Assembly (NCBI GenBank): GCA_050123335.1
Contig: JASFHH010000002.1
Span: 1-64,000, forward strand
Length of the DNA: 64,000 nt
Source: JASFHF01 sp050123335
GTDB taxonomy: Bacteria > Pseudomonadota > Gammaproteobacteria > UBA12402
Reading direction: 5' to 3'
The notes under the pieces were generated by a model that saw only the letters and a program-made list of their open reading frames with translations, was not told where the DNA came from and made no database searches. Below, piece after piece: positions 1-7,758 of the stretch. Each line of letters starts with the position of its first letter. Positions within the stretch are counted from its first letter, which is position 1. The position numbers and the translations under genes were made by a program.

Positions 1-26
1 ATAACGATATCGGGGTACGTAAAAAT

Positions 27-126
27 GGGGTCAAAGCTTGAATTTTGCGTTTTGGTTTAATAGACGAGGGTAGAAAATTGAATTTTAGTGACTTAATTCA
101 GAGTGTAAAATTCAAGCTTTGACCCC
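27..126. repeat. 100-bp inverted-repeat element, copy 1 (upstream of pyrH)
   Basis: Arms at 27-46 and 107-126 are perfect 20-bp inverted repeats beginning GGGGTCAAAGCTTGAA, with about 60 bp between them. The second copy at 1555-1654 has the same total length and a related arm. Similarity extends on both sides, roughly 12-158 against 1539-1686, and includes a downstream CTGCTACGGAG that supplies the ribosome binding site of the following gene. It looks like a small non-autonomous palindromic element; no transposase is present. It could also act as a terminator or a structured leader. Confidence 0.75.
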
Positions 127-164
127 GCTTAGTGGTGCCACTAAGCCTGCTACGGAGGAACACT

Positions 165-926
165 ATGACAATCGTTTTCAAACGTATTCTATTAAAGTTA
201 AGTGGTGAAGCATTATCTGGTGATCAGGGATTTGGGGTTGAGCAACAAGCGGTACAAAAAGTTAGCAATAATATCAAGGATGTAGTTGAATTAGGCTGTG
301 AAGTTGCAATTGTAATTGGTGGTGGCAATTTTTTGCGAGGAGCGGTTTTACATAAAGACGGTTTCAATCAAATTACTTGCGATCAAATGGGTATGTTTGC
401 TACTGTTATGAATGGTCTAATTCTTCGTGATGGTTTATTGAGCTCCGGTGTTGCGACGCATTTGATGTCAGCGAAACAAATAAATAGCGTTGCGGAAACT
501 TACGATCATCATTTGGCTGATAGTTATTTGCGAAATGGTAAGGTTGTTATTTTTTCTGGTGGCACCGGCGCACCTTTATTTACTACGGATTCAGCTGCAG
601 CACTGCGTGGTATCGAAATTAATGCAGATATTATTTTAAAAGCAACCAAAGTTGATGGTGTATATTCTGCTGATCCAAAAGTTGATGCGAGTGCCGAATT
701 ATTCAAGTCTCTTTCTTATCAAGAAGTATTAGATCAGGAATTAGGTGTGATGGATTTGACCGCAATTTGTTTGTGTCGGGATCATAATAAAAAAATACGT
801 GTGTTTAATATGCATAAACCTAATGTATTAAAAGATATAGTTTTAGGTAAAGAAGAAGGAACGTTGGTGTCAAGTCTAGACTTGAGAAGAAGGAACGTTG
901 GTGTCAAGTCTAGACTTGAGACTTGA
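165..926 (+). CDS. pyrH: UMP kinase (uridylate kinase)
   Basis: PyrH phosphorylates UMP to UDP in the cytoplasm, the committed kinase step of pyrimidine nucleotide synthesis. The N-terminus (residues 5-17, with KLSGEAL), the GGGNFLRG loop and the GGTGAP and DGVYSADP segments are typical of the hexameric bacterial amino-acid-kinase-fold UMP kinases. I chose ATG 165 because a good GGAGG lies about 7 bases upstream; a GTG at 132 would add residues unlike the family. The predicted protein is 253 residues, longer than the roughly 240 usual for the family. The extra C-terminal 17 or so residues after GTLVS are encoded by a tandem and palindromic repeat, so the tail is probably repeat-derived. frr follows, as in many bacteria. 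Identity is certain; the tail is the oddity. Confidence 0.97.
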   Translation: MTIVFKRILLKLSGEALSGDQGFGVEQQAVQKVSNNIKDVVELGCEVAIVIGGGNFLRGAVLHKDGFNQITCDQMGMFATVMNGLILRDGLLSSGVATHLMSAKQINSVAETYDHHLADSYLRNGKVVIFSGGTGAPLFTTDSAAALRGIEINADIILKATKVDGVYSADPKVDASAELFKSLSYQEVLDQELGVMDLTAICLCRDHNKKIRVFNMHKPNVLKDIVLGKEEGTLVSSLDLRRRNVGVKSRLET

Positions 927-962
927 CGACCAAATCAAGTCTCAAGTCTAGACTTGACACCA
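851..962. repeat. Tandem and palindromic repeat invading the 3' end of pyrH
   Basis: A 34-bp unit occurs twice in tandem (851-884 and 885-918). It contains the perfect 16-bp palindrome TCAAGTCTAGACTTGA (870-885, 904-919), which recurs at 942-957. The segments 899-926 and 935-962 are perfect 28-bp inverted repeats around the 8-base loop CGACCAAA. The array encodes the last residues and the stop codon of pyrH and ends 12 bp before the frr start, so transcripts crossing it should fold into a very stable hairpin. It resembles, in behaviour, the palindromic elements that insert in frame into rickettsial genes. Confidence 0.9.
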
Positions 963-974
963 TGGGAGATTATC

Positions 975-1532
975 ATGATAAATGATATTATTAAAACTGC
1001 AGAAGAACATATGCAAAAAAGTGTTGAGATTTTGCATGCTGAATTAGCAAAAATTCGTACTGGGCGTGCACATCCAAGTTTATTGGAGCATTTAACTGTT
1101 CCATGTTATGGCAGTGATATGCCGTTGAATCAAGTGGCCTCAGTTAATGCGACTGATGCGCGTACTTTAACTATACAGGCGTGGGATAAAACTTTAGTTC
1201 CGGCAATTGAGAAAGCAATTATGCAATCGGATTTAGGATTAAATCCGGCAACCGCCGGTCAAGTAATTCGCGTACCAATGCCGCCGTTGACTGAAGAGCG
1301 GCGTAAAGATTTGGTAAAAGTGATTCGTGGGGAAGCAGAAAATACCCGCGTTGCAATTCGTAATATTCGGCGTGATGCTAATGCACAAATTAAAGATTTG
1401 TTGAAAGAAAAAACGATTAGCGAAGATGAAGAGAGACAAGCTTCCGATAAAGTGCAAAAGCTTACGGATAAATATATTGCTGAAGTGGAAAGTATTTTAG
1501 CGAAGAAAGAAGAAGAATTAATGACGGTGTAG
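975..1532 (+). CDS. frr: Ribosome recycling factor
   Basis: RRF works with EF-G to split post-termination ribosomes. From ATG 975 the protein is 185 residues, the standard length. It carries the characteristic helix with KIRTGRAHPSLLE near the N-terminus, the domain II strand region (VPCYGSDMPLNQVA) and the C-terminal helices (EERRKDLVKVIRGEAE and following). A GGGAG at 964-968 precedes ATG 975. An upstream in-frame start at 954 falls inside the palindromic repeat and is unlikely. The gene follows pyrH in the common order, but the intergenic space is filled by the strong hairpin at 899-962, which may alter pyrH-frr coupling. Confidence 0.97.
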   Translation: MINDIIKTAEEHMQKSVEILHAELAKIRTGRAHPSLLEHLTVPCYGSDMPLNQVASVNATDARTLTIQAWDKTLVPAIEKAIMQSDLGLNPATAGQVIRVPMPPLTEERRKDLVKVIRGEAENTRVAIRNIRRDANAQIKDLLKEKTISEDEERQASDKVQKLTDKYIAEVESILAKKEEELMTV

Positions 1533-1554
1533 ATACATCGGGGAAAGTAATAAT

Positions 1555-1654
1555 GGGGTCAGGTCTTGAATTTTAAGCTTTGGCTTAATGGATAGAAGGG
1601 TAAAATTATATTTTTAGGTTTTAATTTAAAGTGTAAAATTCAAGACCTGACCCC
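1555..1654. repeat. 100-bp inverted-repeat element, copy 2 (upstream of tkt)
   Basis: Arms 1555-1575 and 1634-1654 are perfect 21-bp inverted repeats beginning GGGGTCAGGTCTTGAA. The length matches the copy at 27-126. The centres and one half-site differ (AAAGCTT versus AGGTCTT), but each copy keeps its own arms complementary, so the stem is maintained. The sequence just downstream (CTGCTACGGAG) again provides the ribosome binding site, here for tkt at 1692. Confidence 0.78.
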
Positions 1655-1691
1655 GCTAAGTGGTACCGCTGGATCTGCTACGGAGTAAGAA

Positions 1692-3677
1692 ATGCCAACT
1701 AAACAAGAGCTTGCCAACGCCATAAGATTTCTAAGTATCGATGCAGTGCAAAAAGCTAATTCCGGTCATCCAGGAATGCCGATGGGAATGGCGGATATTG
1801 CAGAGGTTTTGTGGAATGAATTTTTGCATCATAATCCAAATAATCCTAATTGGATTAATCGCGATCGGTTTGTATTATCTAATGGTCATGGTTCGATGTT
1901 ACAGTATTCTTTGCTGCATTTAACAGGTTATAAAGTTGGTCTTGATGATCTAAAAAATTTTCGTCAATTACATTCTATTACTCCTGGTCATCCGGAATAT
2001 GGAATGACTCCGGGAATTGAAACTACCACTGGTCCTTTGGGACAAGGATTGGCAAATGCAGTTGGTATGGCGATTGCAGAAAAAATTTTAGCAAGCCAGT
2101 TTAATCGTGACAAATTTAATTTAATTGATCATTACACTTATGTATTTTTAGGTGATGGCTGTTTAATGGAAGGAATTTCGCACGAAGTTTGTTCGTTAGC
2201 AGGTGTGTTTGGTTTAGGAAAATTAATTGCGTTTTGGGATGATAATCATATTTCAATTGATGGTAACACCGATGGTTGGTTTGTTGATGATACGCCTGCA
2301 CGTTTTCGGGCTTATGATTGGCATGTGATTACTGATGTTGATGGTCATAATGCAAGTGAGGTTCATGATGCAATTAAGAAGGCACAGGCAATGGTTGATA
2401 AGCCAACTTTAATTTGCTGCAAAACTACAATTGGTTTTGGTTCGCCAAATAAAGGCGGAACTGAAAAATGTCATGGTTCGCCTTTAGGTGAAGATGAAGT
2501 TGCTTTAGTGCGCGAAACACTTAATTGGTCACATCCTCCTTTTATTATTCCAGAAGAAATTTATGCGGCGTATGATGCGAGAAAAAAAGGCGAAGATTTA
2601 GAAAAAGTTTGGCAAAATAAATTTAATGAATACAAAAAATCTTATCCGCAAGAAGCAAAAGAATTAGAACGTAGAATACGCGGTGATTTACCAGAAAATT
2701 GGAATGAGATTGTGCAAAAAACTTTGCGTGAATTTGCGGATAATCCGGAAAATATCGCAACGCGTAAAGCATCACAAAAAGTTTTGGAAAGTTTGGGTCC
2801 GTATTTGCCGGAATTTTTAGGTGGTTCTGCCGATTTAACTGGGTCAAACTTAACTATTTGGTCAGGCTCAAAAACGTTAACACGAGATAATGCACAAGCT
2901 AATTATATTCATTATGGAGTGCGTGAATTTGGTATGTCCGCAATCATGAATGGAATTGCATTATATGGCGGTTTTATTCCGTATGGCGGAACTTTTTTGG
3001 TTTTTTATAGTTATGCAGCAAGTGCGGTTCGCATGGCCGCGATGATGAAACAGCGGGTTGTTTTTGTGTATACGCATGATTCGATTGGTTTGGGCGAAGA
3101 TGGGCCAACGCATCAGCCAGTTGAACAAACTGCTGCATTACGCACTATACCTAATATGTCGGTGTGGCGTCCGTGTGATCATGTAGAAACTTTAATTGCG
3201 TGGCAAGCGGCGCTTGAGCGTAAAAGCGGCCCGACTTCATTATTATTATCGCGTCAGGGAATGCCAGCACAAACTCGTGATGAAGAAATGTTGGATAATA
3301 TCAAGCGTGGTGGATATGTTTTGGTGGAAGGTGAAGATGGGATTATTTTAGCAACTGGATCTGAAATTGCTTTGGGAATTTCCGCTTCCAAAAAATTAAA
3401 AGAACAAGGTAAAAATATTCGTGTGGTTTCAATTCCGTCGATGGATGTTTTTTTAGCGCAAGATAAATCTTATCGTGATAAGGTTTTACCGCCTGAAATT
3501 ACTGCGCGGGTTGCGGTTGAGGCAGCGGTTCCTGATGGTTGGTATCGTTTAGTAGGCAGTAAAGGTGCGGTGATTGGTATGGATCGATTTGGCGATTCAG
3601 CACCGGCTAAAGATTTATTTAAATACTTTGGGTTTACGGTTGAACATATTGTAGAAGAGATGTTAGACTGTTTATAA
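1692..3677 (+). CDS. tkt: Transketolase
   Basis: Transketolase moves two-carbon units between sugar phosphates in the non-oxidative pentose phosphate pathway, using thiamine diphosphate. The 661-residue length fits the bacterial enzyme. Visible motifs are NSGHPGMPMGMA near residue 22, the TPP/metal-binding GDGCLMEGISHE, the pyrimidine-domain segment GIALYGGFIPYGGTFLVF, and THDSIGLGEDGPTHQPVE with the conserved histidine. ATG 1692 has GGAG about 7 bases upstream. It heads tkt-gap-pgk-pyk, an order shared with Legionella-like genomes. A palindromic repeat rather than a clean junction separates it from gap, so gap may have its own promoter. Confidence 0.97.
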   Translation: MPTKQELANAIRFLSIDAVQKANSGHPGMPMGMADIAEVLWNEFLHHNPNNPNWINRDRFVLSNGHGSMLQYSLLHLTGYKVGLDDLKNFRQLHSITPGHPEYGMTPGIETTTGPLGQGLANAVGMAIAEKILASQFNRDKFNLIDHYTYVFLGDGCLMEGISHEVCSLAGVFGLGKLIAFWDDNHISIDGNTDGWFVDDTPARFRAYDWHVITDVDGHNASEVHDAIKKAQAMVDKPTLICCKTTIGFGSPNKGGTEKCHGSPLGEDEVALVRETLNWSHPPFIIPEEIYAAYDARKKGEDLEKVWQNKFNEYKKSYPQEAKELERRIRGDLPENWNEIVQKTLREFADNPENIATRKASQKVLESLGPYLPEFLGGSADLTGSNLTIWSGSKTLTRDNAQANYIHYGVREFGMSAIMNGIALYGGFIPYGGTFLVFYSYAASAVRMAAMMKQRVVFVYTHDSIGLGEDGPTHQPVEQTAALRTIPNMSVWRPCDHVETLIAWQAALERKSGPTSLLLSRQGMPAQTRDEEMLDNIKRGGYVLVEGEDGIILATGSEIALGISASKKLKEQGKNIRVVSIPSMDVFLAQDKSYRDKVLPPEITARVAVEAAVPDGWYRLVGSKGAVIGMDRFGDSAPAKDLFKYFGFTVEHIVEEMLDCL

Positions 3678-3682
3678 CTTGT

Positions 3683-3761
3683 GTCATCCCGCGGCTTGAC
3701 CGCGGGATCCAAGAAATAACTAATTTTGAAACTGGATCCTGTGGTCAAGCCGCGGGATGAC
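3683..3761. repeat. 79-bp palindromic element between tkt and gap
   Basis: Arms 3683-3710 and 3734-3761 are 28-bp inverted repeats with two mismatches, starting GTCATCCCGCGGCTTGACC. The 23-bp centre is AT-rich. It is far more G+C-rich than its surroundings. From memory, this sequence type is abundant as palindromic repeats in Rickettsia and related alphaproteobacteria; a database search would be needed to confirm that. It begins 5 bp after tkt and may terminate tkt transcription. Confidence 0.85.
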
Positions 3762-3792
3762 GGTGTTTTAAAGATTTATGAGGAGAAAAAAT

Positions 3793-4803
3793 ATGACAAT
3801 TAAAATTGCAATAAATGGTTTTGGTCGTATTGGACGAAATATTGTACGTGCGATATATGAGAACAATCGGCAAAATGAAATCAAAGTTGTGGCAATTAAT
3901 GATTTGATTGATGTGAATGCTGCAGCTTATTTGTTGAAACATGATACGGTACATGGAAAATTCCCTGGTGAGGTAAAGATTGAAAATGGTCATTTAGTAG
4001 TTGATGGTGATAAAATTAATTATTCTTCAGAGCGTAATTTAAATGAATTACCTTGGGGAAAATTTGATGTTGATGTGGTGCATGAATGTACGGGAATTTT
4101 TAGAGATGGGGAAAAAGCCAAAGGTCATCTTGAAGCAGGTGCAAAAAAAGTTTTGATTTCAGCTCCAGGAACTAATGTTGATGCAACGATAGTTCATGGT
4201 GTAAATGACGATGTATTAAAAGCATCGGATAAAATCATATCAAACGCATCTTGTACCACAAATTGTTTAGCGCCATTAGTTAAGCCTTTGATGGGTACAG
4301 TTGGTGTGGTGAAAGGGTTGATGGTAACTACGCATGCATTTACCAATGATCAGGTTTTAATTGACGGGCCGCATAAAGATTTGCGTCGTGCGCGTGCTGC
4401 TACACAATCAATGATTCCGACAAAAACTGGTGCAGCGGCGGCAGTTGGTTTGGTTTTACCAGAAATGCAAGGCAAACTTGATGGTTTTGCGATTCGTGTT
4501 CCGGTGATTAATGTGTCGTTAGTTGATTTAACTTTTGAAGCAGCTCGCGAAACTTCCGTTGATGAAATAAATAAAATTTTGCGTGAAGCGTCAGAAGGCA
4601 GCTTGAAAGGCATTTTATCGTATAATGATGAATTGCTTGTATCACACGATTATAATCATTGTTCATTTTCATCTAATTATGATGCGACGATGACCAGAAT
4701 TATCGGCGGCAATTTAGTGAAAGTGCTAAGTTGGTATGACAATGAATGGGGCTTTTCTAATCGCATGTTGGATACTACGGTTGCGATGATGAAGGCGAAG
4801 TAG
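3793..4803 (+). CDS. gap: Glyceraldehyde-3-phosphate dehydrogenase, type I
   Basis: Converts glyceraldehyde-3-phosphate, NAD and phosphate to 1,3-bisphosphoglycerate. The N-terminal Rossmann motif INGFGRIGR is followed by the catalytic SNASCTTNCLAP with Cys near residue 154, and by the C-terminal WYDNEWGFSNRM. The 336-residue length is standard. ATG 3793 is preferred over ATG 3778 because AGGAG lies between the two and the family starts close to the Rossmann strand. It is followed by a hairpin terminator and pgk. The cluster order gap-pgk-pyk makes this the glycolytic enzyme. Confidence 0.97.
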   Translation: MTIKIAINGFGRIGRNIVRAIYENNRQNEIKVVAINDLIDVNAAAYLLKHDTVHGKFPGEVKIENGHLVVDGDKINYSSERNLNELPWGKFDVDVVHECTGIFRDGEKAKGHLEAGAKKVLISAPGTNVDATIVHGVNDDVLKASDKIISNASCTTNCLAPLVKPLMGTVGVVKGLMVTTHAFTNDQVLIDGPHKDLRRARAATQSMIPTKTGAAAAVGLVLPEMQGKLDGFAIRVPVINVSLVDLTFEAARETSVDEINKILREASEGSLKGILSYNDELLVSHDYNHCSFSSNYDATMTRIIGGNLVKVLSWYDNEWGFSNRMLDTTVAMMKAK

Positions 4804-4828
4804 TTGAAAATATAATAATGAATTTTTA

Positions 4829-4857
4829 AGATGCGCCTTATGGCGCATCTTGCGTTT
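4829..4857 (+). terminator. Hairpin terminator after gap
   Basis: A perfect 9-bp stem (AGATGCGCC, 4829-4837, with 4842-4850) closes a TTAT loop and is followed by TTGCGTTTAT. It lies 25 bp after the gap stop codon. The trailing T tract is short, so termination may be partial. Confidence 0.6.
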
Positions 4858-4911
4858 ATATGGTTTACGTTGTAAAGTTTCAAGTTGAAACAATTTATAG
4901 GAGGGGATGGA

Positions 4912-6087
4912 ATGACCTATCTAAAAATGACGGATGTGGATTTAAGCGGCAAAAAAGTAATGATTCGTGAGGACTTAAATGTCCCTGTAAAGGATGGTGA
5001 AATCACCAGTGATATGCGGATTCAGGCAGCAATTCCTACTATAAAACAAGCACTTAGTCAGAATGCGGCGGTCATTATTATTTCGCATTTAGGGCGGCCG
5101 ACTGAAGGGGTATATGATGAGGCGTTTTCTTTAGCGCCAGTAGCTAAAAGATTATCAGAATTATTGGGGCAAGAAGTGCCGCTCATCAAAGATTGGTTAG
5201 AAGGGGTTGAGGTTCAACCAAGCCAGGTAGTTTTATGCGAAAATGTTAGGTTTAACGTAGGAGAAAAAGAAAACGATGAAGCTTTGGCTAAAATGATGGG
5301 AAGTTTGTGTGATGTTTATGTGATGGATGCATTTGCTACTGCGCATCGAAAAGAGGCTTCGACATATGGTGTGGCACAGTTTGCTCCGATTGCTTGTGCG
5401 GGTTTATTATTGGATAAAGAGGTTAGCGCTTTACAAAAAATCATGGAAAATCCTAAGCGGCCATTGGTGGCGGTAATTGGTGGAGCTAAAGTTTCAACTA
5501 AATTGAAATTACTAAATTCTATTGCAGAGGTAGTAGATTGTTTGATTGTTGGCGGTGGAATTGCTAATACGTTTTTAGCAGCTACAGGCTGCAATGTAGG
5601 AAGTTCATTATATGAACCAGAATTGATTGATGATGCAAAGAAACTGTTAGCAATGGCTGAGAGCGGCGAAATTAATCTGCCATTGCCAGTGGATGTTGTT
5701 GTAGCTAAAGAATTTTCGGCAGATAGTACGGCGAATAGTTGTAACGTAGCGGGGGTTGCGGCGGATGACAAGATCCTGGATATTGGACCGCAAACAGCAA
5801 CACGGTTTACTAAGATCTTAAAAGATGCTAAAACTATATTATGGAATGGGCCGGTTGGCGCTTTTGAAATTGAGCAATTTGCTGCGGGAACTCAGGCGGT
5901 AGCCCTTGCGATTGCAGAGAGTTCTGCTTATTCAGTTGCTGGTGGTGGTGATACTATTGCAGCAATTGAGAAATATAATATCAAAGATAAGATTTCTTAT
6001 ATTTCAACTGGCGGCGGTGCGTTCCTTACATACTTAGAAAGCAAAACTTTACCGGCAGTAGAAATGCTGGAACAAAAGAAAGGGTGA
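4912..6087 (+). CDS. pgk: Phosphoglycerate kinase
   Basis: Makes ATP from 1,3-bisphosphoglycerate. The 391-residue protein has the substrate-binding DLNVPVKDG (near residue 20), SHLGRP, the GGAKVSTK segment, the nucleotide-binding GPVGAFE and the C-terminal GGGDTIAA and STGGGAFL. I chose ATG 4912 because of AGGAGGGG a few bases upstream; the upstream ATG 4885 would add nine residues that do not belong to the family. Its stop overlaps the region of the next gene's start, so pgk and pyk are translationally close. Confidence 0.96.
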   Translation: MTYLKMTDVDLSGKKVMIREDLNVPVKDGEITSDMRIQAAIPTIKQALSQNAAVIIISHLGRPTEGVYDEAFSLAPVAKRLSELLGQEVPLIKDWLEGVEVQPSQVVLCENVRFNVGEKENDEALAKMMGSLCDVYVMDAFATAHRKEASTYGVAQFAPIACAGLLLDKEVSALQKIMENPKRPLVAVIGGAKVSTKLKLLNSIAEVVDCLIVGGGIANTFLAATGCNVGSSLYEPELIDDAKKLLAMAESGEINLPLPVDVVVAKEFSADSTANSCNVAGVAADDKILDIGPQTATRFTKILKDAKTILWNGPVGAFEIEQFAAGTQAVALAIAESSAYSVAGGGDTIAAIEKYNIKDKISYISTGGGAFLTYLESKTLPAVEMLEQKKG

Positions 6088-6092
6088 TATTT

Positions 6093-7529
6093 GTGAAACA
6101 TTTTCGACGAACAAAAATTGTGGTGACGTTGGGCCCATCATTAGATGATCCGACAGTTTTAGAACAAGTTGTTAGAACTGGAGCGGATGCATTTCGCTGC
6201 AATTTTTCACATGGTAAGAAAGAAGAACATAAAAAACGTATCCAAATGATTCGTGCATTTACTAAAAAAGCTGGTAGAGAAGTTGCAATTTTTGCTGATT
6301 TGCCAGGGCCGAAAATTAGAATCGCACGGTTTAAAAATAAAAAAATAATTTTACAAAGGCATGCAGATTTTATTTTAGATGCGAATCTTGATCCAGATGC
6401 TGGTGATGAAACTGCTGTAGGTATCGATTATAAAGAGTTACCACAAGATGTTGTGCCTGGTGATGTTTTGATGATTGACGATGGGCGAATTGTTTTGTCG
6501 GTGCAAAATGTTGACGGTGCTAAAATTCACTGCAAAGTTGTGGTGGAAGGTGAGCTGTCAAATAATAAAGGAATTAACCGTAAAGGTGGGGGATTATCCG
6601 CTAAAGCTTTAACTGATAAAGATAAAGAAGACATAAAATATGCGGCGAAACTTGATGTTGATTATTTTGCAGTTTCGTTTCCACGCAGTGTTGAGGACAT
6701 AAAAGAAGCTAAGGAATTAATTAAAGCAGCAGGTAGCAATGCTGGAGTGATTGCAAAAATTGAACGTGCAGAAGCAGTGCCGATTATTGATGATATTATT
6801 AATGTTTCAGATGTGGTCATGGTGGCGCGTGGTGATTTGGGGGTGGAAATTGGCGATGCAGAATTACCCGCGGTGCAGAAACATATTATTGCGCGTGCGC
6901 GGGCATTGAATAAGCCGGTGATTACTGCGACGCAAATGATGGAAACTATGATTCATAATGTAATTCCAACTCGGGCTGAAGTTTTTGATGTGGCGAATGC
7001 AGTGTTAGATAATACTGACGCAGTAATGTTGTCTGCAGAAACAGCAACTGGTGATCATCCGCAGCTTGTAGTTGCAGCGATGGCGCGCATTTGTTTGGGT
7101 GTGGAAAAAAATCCTGAAACCTGGATGTCAAAGCATCGGGTTGAATGTCGATTTGATCGGGTTGATGAATCAATTGCAATGGCAGCTATGTATACTGCAA
7201 ATCATGAAGATGTTAGAGCGATTATTGCATTAACGGAATCTGGTTATACACCGCGTTTGATGTCACGTATTCGAACAAATATTCCGGTTTTTGGATTAAC
7301 ACGTAATCTTAAAACAGAGCGTAAAATGAATTTATATCGAGGGGTTTATCCGATTGCTTTTGATGTAACGAAAGTGCCGCCAACAGAAGTTGATCGTTAT
7401 GCTGCGAATAAACTGCGTGATAATGGCATTTTGCAAGAAGGTGATTGTGTGATTATTACGCGTGGTGAAGTGATGGGTGAGCACGGTCATACAAATACTA
7501 TGAAGATTCATTGTATTGATGGTGAGTGA
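6093..7529 (+). CDS. pyk: Pyruvate kinase
   Basis: Transfers phosphate from phosphoenolpyruvate to ADP. The sequence begins with RRTKIVVTLGPS, contains CNFSHG, the metal/phosphate site DLPGPKIR, the active-site IAKIERAEAV, VARGDLGVEIG and the signature PVITATQMMETMI, and ends in a normal alpha/beta C-terminal domain. Length is about 478 residues. The start is a GTG: either 6093, with AGGG about 9 bases upstream, or 6084, which overlaps the pgk stop. I prefer 6093. A fructose-bisphosphate aldolase gene often follows in related genomes; here an unrelated orphan gene does. Confidence 0.95.
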   Translation: MKHFRRTKIVVTLGPSLDDPTVLEQVVRTGADAFRCNFSHGKKEEHKKRIQMIRAFTKKAGREVAIFADLPGPKIRIARFKNKKIILQRHADFILDANLDPDAGDETAVGIDYKELPQDVVPGDVLMIDDGRIVLSVQNVDGAKIHCKVVVEGELSNNKGINRKGGGLSAKALTDKDKEDIKYAAKLDVDYFAVSFPRSVEDIKEAKELIKAAGSNAGVIAKIERAEAVPIIDDIINVSDVVMVARGDLGVEIGDAELPAVQKHIIARARALNKPVITATQMMETMIHNVIPTRAEVFDVANAVLDNTDAVMLSAETATGDHPQLVVAAMARICLGVEKNPETWMSKHRVECRFDRVDESIAMAAMYTANHEDVRAIIALTESGYTPRLMSRIRTNIPVFGLTRNLKTERKMNLYRGVYPIAFDVTKVPPTEVDRYAANKLRDNGILQEGDCVIITRGEVMGEHGHTNTMKIHCIDGE

Positions 7530-7563
7530 TATACCGATCTTTATTGAAAATCTAGCATGCGCG

Positions 7564-7596
7564 TTAGTTACCACTGGAATTAACTAAGAGCTTTTA
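7564..7596 (+). terminator. Possible weak terminator after pyk
   Basis: A 7-bp AT-rich stem (TTAGTTA, 7564-7570, with TAACTAA, 7581-7587) is followed by GAGCTTTT. It lies in the 229-bp gap after pyk, where I see no gene. The stem is weak. Confidence 0.3.
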
Positions 7597-7758
7597 TCAT
7601 CTGTATATTTTGCATTTTAAATATCATAGACTATACTACTGACAAATTCTAATAAATTGGGTGCTAATAGGTTAAATAAACAGGTTGTCGCCATTGATAG
7701 AATAAAGATGATGCTAAATTTAATGCAATTATAATAAAAATATAAAAGAATAATAATT

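Noticed and set aside
5316..5771. 151-residue minus-strand frame inside pgk
   Set aside because: A shadow of pgk codon usage; no family resemblance and wholly within a certain gene.
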